This document shows, piece after piece, positions 36,149 through 45,255 of a stretch of DNA of 56,090 nucleotides. The first letter of the stretch is position 1. Each line of letters starts with the position of its first letter. The notes under the pieces were generated by a model. It saw only the letters and a program-made list of their open reading frames with translations. It made no database searches and was not told the origin of the DNA. A program made the translations under genes and the position numbers. Where the stretch lies: NCBI GenBank assembly GCA_021777035.1, contig JAIQZR010000194.1:1-56090 (forward strand). Direction: 5' to 3'. This stretch comes from Candidatus Scalindua sp. GTDB lineage: Bacteria; Planctomycetota; Brocadiia; Brocadiales; Scalinduaceae.

Positions 36149-36789
36149 CAACCCTTGTTTTTTGACTCTTCTTCTTTGTCAGGTTTGCGAGCACTAATTA
36201 TTTCTGGCCCAGCAGCCAATTCTTCTTCTGTCAGCTCCTTTTCTACAGCAGCTATATGGACAGACAGAACAATGACATCAGCGCTTCCCAGTGCCTTAAC
36301 GCTATCCGGAAGCTCTAAATCACTAATATGAATAGTGTCTCCAATTGCCAATTCTGAAATATCGATACGGATATTATCCGGAACTTCAGCAGGAAGACAC
36401 TCTATCTCAACCTCTTTAAGTGCATGGTCTAATACCCCTCCCTCCCTAACCCCTTGCGGAGTACCGTAAAGCACAACGGATAATTTAGTTGTGATTTTTT
36501 CTGTCAAGTCTGTCCTGATAAAGTCAGCGTGTAATATTTCTTTTCCGAAAGTGTCGAATTGCACTTCTTTTATAATCGCAGTTTCCTCAGCACCATCCAT
36601 CTTCAAATTAACCATTTTGATCCTGGCATCAATTACCTTCCAAAATTCCTTCCTGTCGAGAAAAAGCATGAGATTACCCTGTTTGTGTCCATACAAAATA
36701 GCAGGGATTAAACCAGCTTTTCTGTTTTTTCTCGATTTAATAGAGCCAACGTCTATTCTTATTTTCGCCTGTAGTGGTTGTGTTTCCAT
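36148..36789 (-). CDS. rplY: 50S ribosomal protein L25 (CTC/TL5 form)
   Basis: 213 aa, the long general-stress (Ctc) form: N-terminal 5S-RNA-binding domain with SRKNRKAGLIPAILYGHKQG, a C-terminal domain VVLYGTPQGVREGGVLDHAL, and an acidic-basic tail. Prs, L25 and Pth are commonly encoded together, as here, although a terminator stands between prs and rplY. Confidence 0.93.
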   Translation of the reverse strand: METQPLQAKIRIDVGSIKSRKNRKAGLIPAILYGHKQGNLMLFLDRKEFWKVIDARIKMVNLKMDGAEETAIIKEVQFDTFGKEILHADFIRTDLTEKITTKLSVVLYGTPQGVREGGVLDHALKEVEIECLPAEVPDNIRIDISELAIGDTIHISDLELPDSVKALGSADVIVLSVHIAAVEKELTEEELAAGPEIISARKPDKEEESKNKG

Positions 36790-36835
36790 TTAGTTTTTTC
36801 CAGATATTCTTAAAAGTTTTACAAATACAATGAGT

Positions 36836-36883
36836 AAAAATGTCAATTAGTTCAATGTTCCGTGAACATCGAGCTAATTGACA
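36836..36883 (-). terminator. Terminator overlapping the prs stop codon
   Basis: On the minus strand TGTCAATTAG (36883-36874) pairs with CTAATTGACA (36850-36841), and inside it ATGTTC (36869-36864) pairs with GAACAT (36860-36855) around a 3-nt loop. TTTTT follows at 36840-36836. The prs stop codon TGA (36854-36852) lies between inner and outer stem, so the hairpin forms over the end of the coding sequence. Confidence 0.75.
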
Positions 36884-37826
36884 TATTAGTGTGAATCCTT
36901 TTTATCGCTTCACCCAAAAGGCTTGAGACAGAAAGTACTTTAATCTTCGCGCCCAAGCTTTTCGCATGACCGCTCAAGGGAATAGTATCTGTTACCGCTA
37001 TCTCCTTAATGGGTGCCTCTGATAGCTTTTCAATGGCAGCACCACATAAGACAGGATGGGTTACCCCCACGTAAATATCTTTAGCTCCTTTTTCCTTCAA
37101 TACCCTTGCAGCCTGACATATAGACCCACCAGTAGCAATTAGGTCGTCCACTATAATTGCGTTTCTACCTTCGACATCACCAATAACAAACCCAACTTCT
37201 GTCTCTTCCGGTCCCATCCTCCTCTTATCCACTACGGCCAATCTCGCGTTCAGATGGTTTGAATATTGCCTCGCTATCTTTATGCCTCCAACATCTGGCG
37301 AAACAACAACAAAGTCAGATAGATCCCTTTCTCTGTAATACTCCGAAAAAACAGGGAATGCAAGAAGATGGTCTACCGGTATATCAAAAAAACCCTGTAT
37401 CTGGGCCGCATGCAAATCCATAGTGAGCACCCTATCCGCCCCAGCTTTAGTTATAAGATTCGCAACCAGTTTTGCCGTAATCGGCACCCTGCCCTCATCT
37501 TTCCTATCCTTCCTAGCGTACCCATAGTAAGGCAAAACCGCAGTTATTCTGGCGGAAGATGCTCTTTTGAAGCAATCTATCAGGATCAATAACTCTGCAA
37601 GGCTATCATTTACCGGCGAGCATGTCGATTGTATAATAAAAATGTCAGACCCACGAACATCCTCATCAACCTTAACATCTATTTCACCATCCGGAAACCT
37701 TCCTACAGTTGCATTGCCCAAAGGTATTGAAAGATAATCACATACCTTTTCAACAAGAGCTACATTCGAGTTTCCAGTAAATATTTTTATATTATTTAGC
37801 GTATCTATTCGATTTTTTCCATCCAT
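36852..37826 (-). CDS. prs: Ribose-phosphate pyrophosphokinase (PRPP synthetase)
   Basis: Makes PRPP from ribose-5-phosphate and ATP. The sequence holds NIKIFTGNSNVALVEKVCDY, RFPDGEIDVKVDEDVRGSD, PYYGYARKDRKDEGRVPITA, VVSPDVGG and VDDLIATGGSICQAA, all class I Prs motifs. I prefer the ATG at 37826 (324 aa); a TTG at 37865 would add 13 residues not typical of the family. PRPP feeds purF and trpC pathway enzymes also in this window. Confidence 0.95.
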   Translation of the reverse strand: MDGKNRIDTLNNIKIFTGNSNVALVEKVCDYLSIPLGNATVGRFPDGEIDVKVDEDVRGSDIFIIQSTCSPVNDSLAELLILIDCFKRASSARITAVLPYYGYARKDRKDEGRVPITAKLVANLITKAGADRVLTMDLHAAQIQGFFDIPVDHLLAFPVFSEYYRERDLSDFVVVSPDVGGIKIARQYSNHLNARLAVVDKRRMGPEETEVGFVIGDVEGRNAIIVDDLIATGGSICQAARVLKEKGAKDIYVGVTHPVLCGAAIEKLSEAPIKEIAVTDTIPLSGHAKSLGAKIKVLSVSSLLGEAIKRIHTNMSISSMFTEH

Positions 37827-37865
37827 CGTAATTGAACCCTGAATCCTACCTCTTTTTACATCCAA

Positions 37866-38529
37866 TTGCCAGTATAATCTATTTTAGGAGACCCACGGAT
37901 GACAAAACGAACTTGCATTCTTCTTGGAAGAAATTGTTATAACGACCATGAAAGCGTTAAACCAACAACATGCAAGCCAATCCATACCCCAGCTACTGCT
38001 TATGAAAGATGCACGATGAACTGAAAACCTCTTACATCGACATTGTCAACGTATTCGTATCCAAACACCCATAATTAGCCTGTCAGCATTACCTGCCTAC
38101 AGCACTCTAAAAGTCGATTATTCAAATAAATTTACTTTTATATTTAACGTAACTATTTATTTCTAATACAGTTATCAATTCTTCATTCCTAGACTGATAA
38201 AGAGGAAAGATGCTATCAAAAAAAGATATTCAATGCAAGTAAAAACTAATAGGGATACGTACTTGACTCAAGTAGCCCCAATATCTTGTTTTTTGTTTGT
38301 AGTTTCCCCAAAAATACCTTTTACTAATACAAGTGAAACTTCGATCGACTGTTGGATCAAATGATAAACCATTTTATGTTATAGGAACCGGAGTCAAGTA
38401 CATACCTCCAAAAACTAATTATGCAATAATTCAAACGAAAATGTTAAAATGCTTTGAAACAACTAATTTGCATTAGTATAATTACCGAGATGCTTTTGTC
38501 TCGTTTTCAACTCAGAAAGAAGGTTTATA
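37866..38529. other. Long intergenic region with an 11-bp inverted repeat
   Basis: About 660 AT-rich bases between divergent prs and the mgtC-like gene. GTACTTGACTC (38259-38269) and GAGTCAAGTAC (38391-38401) are exact inverted copies 121 nt apart. No ORF with coding character, tRNA or known RNA was found. It should contain promoters for both genes; an mgtC-type Mg leader is conceivable, but I see no structure that proves it. Confidence 0.45.
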
Positions 38530-39228
38530 ATGTCTAATTTTAGTGATATTTTGATGATCGGCGCTGTACTTGGGAAATTATTTACTGCTGCAGTCCTAGG
38601 TGGTATTATCGGATGGGAGAGAGAGAAACGGGGACGACCTGCAGGCCTGAGGACACATCTCCTTGTATGTATTGGTGTGACCCTGATGATGTTGGTATCA
38701 GAACATATTTTTATCAAATACCAAGGTTACGATTATAATTCTGTTCTTCGCATTGACCCCGCAAGGATTGCTGCTCAGGTTGTAACAGGTATTGGATTCC
38801 TGGGCGCAGGCACGATTATGAGATCTCGGGCCAGTATCAGGGGATTGACGACAGCAGCCTCCCTATGGGTAGTTGCGGGCATAGGCCTTGCGGTTGGTAG
38901 CGGATTCATATTACCTGCCATTTTTACAACCGCTATTGCAATTGCCATCCTGGTTCTAAACGCCTTAGTTGAAAAAAAATTGAAAAGGAATAAATACAGG
39001 ACGATAAAAATGCTAATCGCCGGTGAGGGACATTTTTTGGACGACATAAGACAGATTCTAGAGAACCATTCTGTAAAATTACAAAATTATAAGTTTAAAA
39101 AAAATGTCCAGAAGAGCGAGATTGAGTATGATTTAGACATCAAGTACAAAGATGAAGAAACGCTATTATTTGCCTCAAACGATATCACAAGAACAATCAA
39201 GAACACAAAGAGTTTCAGCTTGGAATAG
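38530..39228 (+). CDS. MgtC/SapB family membrane protein
   Basis: 232 aa with four or five N-terminal helices. Signatures: LGGIIGWEREKRGRPAGLRT, HLLVCIGVTLMMLVSE, RIAAQVVTGIGFLGAGTIM and RGLTTAASLWVVAGIGLAVG. The soluble C-terminal part (about 150-232) resembles an ACT-like domain. MgtC proteins influence Mg and membrane-potential homeostasis, partly through the ATP synthase; the role here is not certain. Confidence 0.9.
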   Translation: MSNFSDILMIGAVLGKLFTAAVLGGIIGWEREKRGRPAGLRTHLLVCIGVTLMMLVSEHIFIKYQGYDYNSVLRIDPARIAAQVVTGIGFLGAGTIMRSRASIRGLTTAASLWVVAGIGLAVGSGFILPAIFTTAIAIAILVLNALVEKKLKRNKYRTIKMLIAGEGHFLDDIRQILENHSVKLQNYKFKKNVQKSEIEYDLDIKYKDEETLLFASNDITRTIKNTKSFSLE

Positions 39229-39264
39229 CCATTTATTTAACAAGACAGGAGGAGCCACACTATC

Positions 39265-39783
39265 ATGAAACAAGCTTTTACACTTCTTATTTTCTTTTTC
39301 TGTCTATTGCCTTCATTCTGTTTTCTGGGAGCCTCAGAACCACAGCCTGTTCTTGACAAACTGGATTCCCTGGAAAAGACTATTTCTAATTTATCATTCA
39401 GGATACTTGCTTTAGAAAAGAGAATTATCACCCTTGAAGAGAGGCTCTTCCTGGAGATGACTATGCCGAACAGGCATATAGAAAGCACTCCTAAAAGTCT
39501 CGAACAGTCTGGCAATGATTTCTCTTTTGGGGGCGTTACTTACGAAACCCAATATAATGGCACAGTTTTTAAGGGTCAAATTACAAATAATACTAATAAT
39601 GATTTCCAATATTCTCTTTTCAAAATTACCGTTTACAAAAAAGATGGTTCTGTCGCCTCCAGTAACGATTTTTATATATTAAACCTGGATGGACATTCAA
39701 CCAGAACATTTGAGGCAAAAATACATGATGCAACGAAGGAAGAGTTCGAGAAATATTTAATTGAATTTACCAAAGGCTCTTAA
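39265..39783 (+). CDS. Secreted protein with coiled coil and FxLYD-like domain
   Basis: 172 aa: signal peptide (about 1-23), a short coiled coil (LDKLDSLEKTISNLSFRI and onward, 28-68), then a beta domain with FKGQITNNTNNDFQYSLFKI and TVYKKDGSVASS and a terminal GHSTRTFEAKI pattern, close to FxLYD or similar Ig-like domains on exported proteins. AGGAGG lies 12 nt before the ATG. It may be co-transcribed with the MgtC-like gene 36 nt upstream. Confidence 0.65.
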   Translation: MKQAFTLLIFFFCLLPSFCFLGASEPQPVLDKLDSLEKTISNLSFRILALEKRIITLEERLFLEMTMPNRHIESTPKSLEQSGNDFSFGGVTYETQYNGTVFKGQITNNTNNDFQYSLFKITVYKKDGSVASSNDFYILNLDGHSTRTFEAKIHDATKEEFEKYLIEFTKGS

Positions 39784-39998
39784 CCCTGCGAATGATTTTT
39801 ATAATAAGGCAAATGACTTGGTAAATGATGCCTATCTTATTGGTAACTCAAAAATTTCAGGAAATAGTCGTGATACCGTGCATGAAGAAGGTTGAATGAT
39901 CTTGAATATTTAAACTAGCATTTCAACACCCTGCAGAAAATAAGCATATCAACAAATAAAAGGCTTCCTACCACTCTACTCGTTTAAGAAGTTTTCAT

Positions 39999-41465
39999 TC
40001 AGGCCAGAAAACCAGTTATGTTGTCCAACTGTACATCACTTACGGCAATCTCAGGGGCGATCACCACTTCTCTTGACCCCCATACCAGGGTAGACCTCTT
40101 TTTCTTTGTGATTCCGATTATGTTGTTAAGTATGTGTTTTATATTAGTGTTGATCCTTATAGTGTTAGGCTTTAAAGGGCTGGCAATCTTTCCGTCCTTA
40201 ATGGAAAAAGAATCAGCAATTATAGTACTCGTGAAGTCGCCCATCGCCAATCCGTTTATCGCGTAAGTGTACCATATCCTGCCTATGTAGACTCCGTTGT
40301 TTACCTGTTTAAGCAAACTGCCCCTTGTCGCTTCTTTATCCCCTTCTATTACCACGTTTGCCGGAAATATGCTTGCCTTATTTTTATAATCCCTGCCATT
40401 TGCTGAGTATCGGAAGCCATTTTTTGCTGTTGGATTGTACAGATTACTTTTAAATTTCTGCGCATTGTAATTATTTGCCAGGAAGCCGGTAAGTATGCCG
40501 CTCTTTATCAAATCAGTTCTTCCGGTGGGCACACCCTCACACGTAATCTTCTTACTACCGATCTCCCCCTTTATGGATCCGTCATCATATATGTTTAAGT
40601 TACGTGATGCTATTTCCTGCCCGAGTTTTCCGAGAAACGGCGTGTTGGAGGCATTGACTGACGATAGATCCAATGATGGTATCAATACGTTTGAAGCAAT
40701 GTCAGTAAGTGGCTGGTTTCCAAAAATCACATTGTGCCTTCCTGACTTAATTTTCCTTCCGCCAATTGTCCTCATTGCACTCTCTGCGGCTTCTTTCCCG
40801 GCGGCTTCCGGCCTAAATGCCTCAAGGTGTGTACCCATACTCCACCCTGTACCTTTAACATTTTTGTTCTCTATCATTGCCGTTATATTTGCAGTAAGGC
40901 TGGTAGTTTCGTCAAAATCGTCTATTCCTTTTGTCGTCTTAATAGCCATTCTCTCTCTCTGTATGGTAACATCTCCGCCGATAATGATTGTTTTTTTGTG
41001 CCCGCCATCATTAAGGGGTTTGAGAGCACCATCAAGGGCCTTCCACCCTAAATCGACAGCGTCTTTTTCGCTGATTTCCATGACACGTTTGTCGTGATAG
41101 TTTGTTAAGGTTGGTTTATCTACCGACCCTGGCAGTGTTTTGAAATCAGGGTCAAACACCCTGTTCCGTTTCGCCTTTGCCAATGCCTCAAAAATACCCT
41201 CTTTAGTTAAATCATTTGTGACTGACCCGTACCCCGTTTCGATGATATTTCCTTTTTTGAAAGTGGCCAGTATCCCAAGCCCATACGATTGGATAGACTT
41301 TGGTTCATGTATCCCGTTACAGGAAATATCGGAGGTATAATTGAGTCTTATCGTTATCAGATCATTCCATGAAGCAAATACCTCTGCATCGACAATATCC
41401 TTTTGCTCTCTTATCTGTTTCAGCGCGTCTGATACGGCTGTTCGCAATTCTTCTATTCTTATCAT
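39999..41465 (-). CDS. pmbA: TldE/PmbA family protein (metalloprotease partner)
   Basis: 488 aa, the inactive-subunit type of the TldD/TldE protease pair. Seen: ETGYGSVTNDLTKEGI, IFGNQPLTDIASNVLIPSLD, GVPTGRTDLIKSGILTGFL and the C-terminal IWYTYAINGLAMGDFTSTII. There is no HExxxH zinc motif, as expected for TldE. The active-type tldD lies about 200 nt upstream. Together they cleave peptides or mature modified peptides. Confidence 0.88.
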   Translation of the reverse strand: MIRIEELRTAVSDALKQIREQKDIVDAEVFASWNDLITIRLNYTSDISCNGIHEPKSIQSYGLGILATFKKGNIIETGYGSVTNDLTKEGIFEALAKAKRNRVFDPDFKTLPGSVDKPTLTNYHDKRVMEISEKDAVDLGWKALDGALKPLNDGGHKKTIIIGGDVTIQRERMAIKTTKGIDDFDETTSLTANITAMIENKNVKGTGWSMGTHLEAFRPEAAGKEAAESAMRTIGGRKIKSGRHNVIFGNQPLTDIASNVLIPSLDLSSVNASNTPFLGKLGQEIASRNLNIYDDGSIKGEIGSKKITCEGVPTGRTDLIKSGILTGFLANNYNAQKFKSNLYNPTAKNGFRYSANGRDYKNKASIFPANVVIEGDKEATRGSLLKQVNNGVYIGRIWYTYAINGLAMGDFTSTIIADSFSIKDGKIASPLKPNTIRINTNIKHILNNIIGITKKKRSTLVWGSREVVIAPEIAVSDVQLDNITGFLA

Positions 41466-41663
41466 TGTAAATTAACAGGACACAGTTTTTCGCAGATATA
41501 CACGGATAATAACTTCTTAATGCTAATTCTCATACAAATACACAAAGATCATCAAGAAAACAAAATTAAAAATAAAGATAATAGCTTTCCACTTTTTGCG
41601 GCTTCTTGTCCTCGGCGTTTTTTGTCCGGGGAGCGGTGAATAACTACTCATTATTTTAGGGTA
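41466..41663. repeat. Intergenic repeats between tldD and pmbA
   Basis: Contains CGCAGATATACACGGAT (about 41490), a word of the kind common in scattered intergenic repeats, and GTTTTTTGTCCGGGGAGC (about 41619-41636), which resembles GTCTTTTGTCCGGAGAAGC at 18186-18204 in another repeat cluster. No ORF. Confidence 0.45.
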
Positions 41664-43205
41664 TTAACATCCGGCCAGTCTTGCCTTACCCCGAAGCGTT
41701 GGCCCTCCGTTTCCAACTCTCATGACTTGCATCGGTTGCCCCTTTCCGCAGTTCGGTATAGGATACATTTTAAAATCATTTCCAACCGCATCAATGCTCA
41801 TAAGAAAATCTTTCGAATTTGCCATTATGCCACCGCCTCTGTATAGTTTGACAAGTTTACCATTTTCAATCTTATAAACCTTTTTAGCCGAAATCCTGAA
41901 GTTTTCTCTGGATTCACTTATGGACGGTATTCTGTGACTGACGATATAATACCCATCCTTTACTTCTTTAATTATGGTTTTAGGTGTTTTTTTGCCAGGG
42001 CCAAATGCGGTATTTGTCATCCTGACTATTGGCACCATTGATGATGCCGTTGCCCGCATCGAACCATTCGGCCCATCACCAAGGATTGCAGCATTTTCCC
42101 TCCCGTTCATAAAAGACTTCAGAATGCCATTTTTAATTATGTCTATACGCTTGGCTGGTGTTCCTTCCGCATCATATTTATAGTATCCGTATCCCATTGT
42201 GGTAGGGTCTGAAAATGCGTTAACCAGTGACGATGCTATCCGCTTTCCTACCTGGTTATCATTCATGTTCTTAAAAAGCCATGACCTGCCAGCATAAGCA
42301 GTCTCCATCTTCAATATCCTGTCAGATTCAGTAGGGTGCCCGACTATTTCGTGTACGAGCAATGTATTAAAGTGGGGATCAGTTACAACGACTACTTCAT
42401 CTTTGCCGGTCTTAAGAAATTCCGCGCCCGAGAGTTCTATGGTGTCCCTTGTCCTCTCAAGTGCAAAATCAAGAAAGCTTAAATCATAACAATTCTTGCC
42501 TTCGATTATTTCCCACCCTTTTAAGTCACCAACGTAATCATAGCAAACTTCCGGACTGGCCACACCCTTCCGTGCAGACACGTAAACAACACCCTGAGTC
42601 AGCGGCAATGATTGATCAATATCTGCACCTTCTGAACTACAGAATAACTCCCTGGTTATGCCTGTTCTTATTCCGGCAGCAGTAAAATGTACGGACGTGT
42701 CAAGTTCCTTCATTTGCCCTGAAACATCCATGCTTGTCTTTAAAACCTTCTGTAAGGAGACCTTTCTCGGGTCAATTTCAAAATCTGCTGGCACCGTATC
42801 CTGGCAAACCTTGATCTTGGCGAGCTTTACTTCTGTTAACGAATCGGCACTCTTTTTAAACTCCTGTTTTTTCTTTGCATTGGCTATTGCCCGTTCATAA
42901 GCGGTATTTATACCTTTAATAATCAGATCTGTTATTTTATTAATCTTTAAATCATTTCTTCCCAGTGATTGGCCATAGAACCCCCAGGATGACATTTCTC
43001 CTGCAATAACCCTTATACCAAACGATGCATCATAATCATCCGTTACATCCTTAGATTGTCCATTTTCAGAAGTGGCTGATTTGAATTCGCTGATTCCAAG
43101 CCTGACGTCAACATATTTGCAATCGTTTAATGATTTGTAATATGCTGATACTGTTTTAAAGACGTGCTCTTTTAACGTGTCCAGAATTTCTATGCGTGGT
43201 TTCAT
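41664..43205 (-). CDS. tldD: TldD family zinc metalloprotease
   Basis: 513 aa with the zinc motif LVHEIVGHPTESDRI (HExxxH) in the C-terminal half, GYYKYDAEGTPAKRIDIIKN and ILKSFMNGRENAA, typical of TldD. It should form a heterodimer with the pmbA product, which enters unfolded peptides into a narrow cleft. It runs in the same direction as pmbA, 198 nt apart. Confidence 0.9.
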   Translation of the reverse strand: MKPRIEILDTLKEHVFKTVSAYYKSLNDCKYVDVRLGISEFKSATSENGQSKDVTDDYDASFGIRVIAGEMSSWGFYGQSLGRNDLKINKITDLIIKGINTAYERAIANAKKKQEFKKSADSLTEVKLAKIKVCQDTVPADFEIDPRKVSLQKVLKTSMDVSGQMKELDTSVHFTAAGIRTGITRELFCSSEGADIDQSLPLTQGVVYVSARKGVASPEVCYDYVGDLKGWEIIEGKNCYDLSFLDFALERTRDTIELSGAEFLKTGKDEVVVVTDPHFNTLLVHEIVGHPTESDRILKMETAYAGRSWLFKNMNDNQVGKRIASSLVNAFSDPTTMGYGYYKYDAEGTPAKRIDIIKNGILKSFMNGRENAAILGDGPNGSMRATASSMVPIVRMTNTAFGPGKKTPKTIIKEVKDGYYIVSHRIPSISESRENFRISAKKVYKIENGKLVKLYRGGGIMANSKDFLMSIDAVGNDFKMYPIPNCGKGQPMQVMRVGNGGPTLRGKARLAGC

Positions 43206-43244
43206 TGTATGTATATGAGACTTTAATGTTGCCTTAACCTTATT

Positions 43245-43268
43245 GGCGGGTATGGAAACCCGCCCTAC
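43245..43268 (-). repeat. GTAG-type REP hairpin upstream of tldD
   Basis: Read on the minus strand: GTAG, then GGCGGGT, a 6-nt loop, and ACCCGCC as perfect complement of the 7-bp arm. It shares the GTAG start plus GC-rich hairpin with the elements at 18162, 18335 and 55358, although the stem sequence differs. Confidence 0.65.
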
Positions 43269-43377
43269 AATTATTTGTTTTACAGGAAATTTTATCCACT
43301 AAAGAATGCAGGAAACTCATAGAAAAACATACAAAACAGAGATTTGGTTTTGAACACTTTCTGTAATTCCTGCTTTC

Positions 43378-44136
43378 TTAAGGGACATTGTTTCTTTTTC
43401 TTTGTGTCTCTGCGTCTCTGCGTGAGAACACTTCTTTTCTCTTAATCGTGATATTCATCGCAATGAAGACAAAGGTCACCAGGAACACCATTCCTACGGT
43501 AGTTACGATAGTCATGTGAACCAGGTTTTCTTTGATCTCAGCCTCTGCCCTGTCTATGGGCACAGCTACCGAGATAGCGCCCTTCATGTTTCCAAATGTA
43601 TAGTCCACCGCCTCGTTATCAGCATAATCTCCCTGCATAAATCCCGGCATTGTCTCCTTTGCGGAGTGACATTTAAGGCATGCTTCCTCTACATGAATGG
43701 GAACGAGATATCTCAAAACTTTTTTACTGTTTATCTCATCTACACCTCTATATTCAGAGAGACCTTTGTCATGCTCAAATTCAGCAAGTGCCTTCTCCTC
43801 AAATTTATCAGGCATGTTTTCAGGGTCTCCATATTGTGAACTGATCTGTTTTAATCGATAACCGGTTGCATTATAAAACTTTTTACCAATCTCATTTCCT
43901 GCAATTGCCGGCATGAGCAATCTGGTTGTTTCACTATGCTCCATATTTGTAATTGCCATTGTCTCTGCCAGATATTCTCTGGTGTACTTAAGTTCCAGGG
44001 CAATCATCTCACACTTATCGAACACTTCCTCTCGTAACAAAGTAGATTGTTTCTGGAAATTAGTAACACTTATAGAAAGTATTACAATAGCTACTATAAA
44101 TATTATGATTCCGTATAGCTTAAAATTCTTTTTCAT
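43378..44136 (-). CDS. Membrane-anchored c-type haem protein (DUF3365/Tll0287-like)
   Basis: 252 aa: TM1 (about 8-25), a periplasmic PAS-like haem domain with a CLKCH haem-binding site at about 153-157 and GNMKGAISVAVPIDRAE near its end, TM2 (about 208-228) and a short cytoplasmic tail. The last 20 or so residues (VFSRRDAETQRK) are encoded by an intergenic-type repeat and are likely an acquired extension. The domain is known as a redox or gas sensor module. Confidence 0.85.
   Translation of the reverse strand: MKKNFKLYGIIIFIVAIVILSISVTNFQKQSTLLREEVFDKCEMIALELKYTREYLAETMAITNMEHSETTRLLMPAIAGNEIGKKFYNATGYRLKQISSQYGDPENMPDKFEEKALAEFEHDKGLSEYRGVDEINSKKVLRYLVPIHVEEACLKCHSAKETMPGFMQGDYADNEAVDYTFGNMKGAISVAVPIDRAEAEIKENLVHMTIVTTVGMVFLVTFVFIAMNITIKRKEVFSRRDAETQRKRNNVP
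43388..43440 (-). repeat. Dispersed repeat forming the 3' end of the haem-protein gene
   Basis: On the minus strand CACGCAGAGACGCAGAGAC continues as ACAAAGAAA. Similar wording recurs at 44463-44498 (minus: TCACACAAAGCCACAGAG) and at 45228-45256 (plus: TCACGCAAAGCCGCCAGGAA). These are degenerate copies of a dispersed repeat, and here one copy supplies the codons RRDAETQR of a coding sequence. Confidence 0.65.
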
Positions 44137-44655
44137 GATATTTAACTTCTTTTTTCAAGGGATTCTCTCTGCATATAATCATTTATGATAAAATCCATAA
44201 AATCTTCACCTTCTATAGATACAGTCCTCAATCAATTACACCCATTATTTATAATATAAAAACCGTCGGTCAGTCTAACACAAAAGCAAACGATTTTCTA
44301 AAAAAATTATGGGCAAATCCAAAAGCATAGTTCACCGCTCCCCAGGCAAAAGCTTGCCGAGGATCAGGAGACGTAGAGAGCCTAAAGAAAATAACAGAAA
44401 ATAAAACCAATTTTGATTTTACTCTTCACACAAATGGAAAACAATTATCTTTTAATTCTTTAATTCCTTTGTAATCTCTGTGGCTTTGTGTGATTACTTT
44501 TCTTTATGTGTCGGCAAAAGTCAGGTTTTTTATAAATTTCACTTGAAAATTGCTTTGAAGTAATATAAACCATGGCTATGTTAGCCGGAATAAACCACAG
44601 TAGTCTATTTAACGGTATCATTTGTGAAAAGAAAGGTTGATGGTATAATAGTTGA
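44137..44655. other. Intergenic region with repeat fragments
   Basis: About 520 bases. It holds a degenerate copy of the CAC(G/A)CAAAGCC-type repeat near 44463-44498 and the word CGATTTTCTAAAAAAATTAT near 44289, closely similar to AGATTTTCTAAAAAAATAAT near 45207. No intact gene; a longer in-frame reading upstream of 44656 (from 44624) is in another frame and not credible. Confidence 0.45.
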
Positions 44656-44901
44656 ATGCCTAAAGTTTTTAGTTGGAAAGGACATCGCTTTCATTTCTTT
44701 TCAAATGAGGAATATCCATTGGAACCAATTCATATTCATGTTCGCAAAGGGGCAAACAGAGCAAAATTTTGGATTGAACCAATTGTCAGTCTTGAACATA
44801 ATTATGGGTTTTCAAGTAAGGAATTGAATGAATTTAGCAAAGTTATAGAAAATAAATGCCAATTAATAAAGGAGAAATGGAATGAGCACTTTAACCTTTG
44901 A
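44656..44901 (+). CDS. DUF4160 protein
   Basis: 81 aa. The pattern RFHFFSNEEYPLEPIHIHV followed by KGANRAKFWI and a C-terminal helical part matches the DUF4160 family, small proteins usually encoded directly before a DUF2442 protein in a TA-like pair. Its end overlaps the DUF2442 gene by 20 nt, as here. Function is not established. Confidence 0.8.
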   Translation: MPKVFSWKGHRFHFFSNEEYPLEPIHIHVRKGANRAKFWIEPIVSLEHNYGFSSKELNEFSKVIENKCQLIKEKWNEHFNL

Positions 44902-45148
44902 TGCAAGCGCTACAAAAATTTGGTTTGATAATGAAAATATGTGGGTTGCTTTAGCAGATGGGAGGCAACTATCCGTTCCTTTAATTTTTTTCCCACGTTT
45001 GTTAAATGCCACTTCTGAGCAAAAGAATAATTTTGAATTAAGTGGAGGTGGCACTGGAATTCATTGGGAAGAAATTGATGAAGATATTAGTGTTCCAGGT
45101 TTGATATTAGGGAACAAAGATTTGACGTATTATAAAAAGATGATCTAA
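44882..45148 (+). CDS. DUF2442 protein
   Basis: 88 aa, with ATKIWFDNENMWVALADGRQ, LSVPLIFFPRLLNAT and GIHWEEIDEDISVPGLILG, the DUF2442 pattern. AAAGGAG precedes the ATG by 7 nt and lies within the DUF4160 gene. The pair is likely a TA-type or regulatory unit; DUF2442 members have been proposed as the antitoxin, which I cannot verify. Confidence 0.85.
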   Translation: MSTLTFDASATKIWFDNENMWVALADGRQLSVPLIFFPRLLNATSEQKNNFELSGGGTGIHWEEIDEDISVPGLILGNKDLTYYKKMI

Positions 45149-45255
45149 CCAACTCATACAGCAGACAATAAGAGAAGTGGCGACTGATTTTGATTTTAAA
45201 GCGAGAGATTTTCTAAAAAAATAATCACGCAAAGCCGCCAGGAACGCAAAAAGGG
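45149..45255. repeat. Repeat fragments behind the DUF2442 gene
   Basis: AGATTTTCTAAAAAAATAAT (about 45207-45226) is nearly the same as a word near 44289, and TCACGCAAAGCCGCCAGGAA (45227-45246) is a degenerate copy of the repeat that ends the haem-protein gene. Together with the hairpin at 45256 this makes a dense repeat patch. Confidence 0.45.

Noticed and set aside
44624..44827. Alternative ORF overlapping the DUF4160 gene
   Set aside because: Other frame than DUF4160; translation is not family-like, and the DUF4160/DUF2442 order explains the locus.
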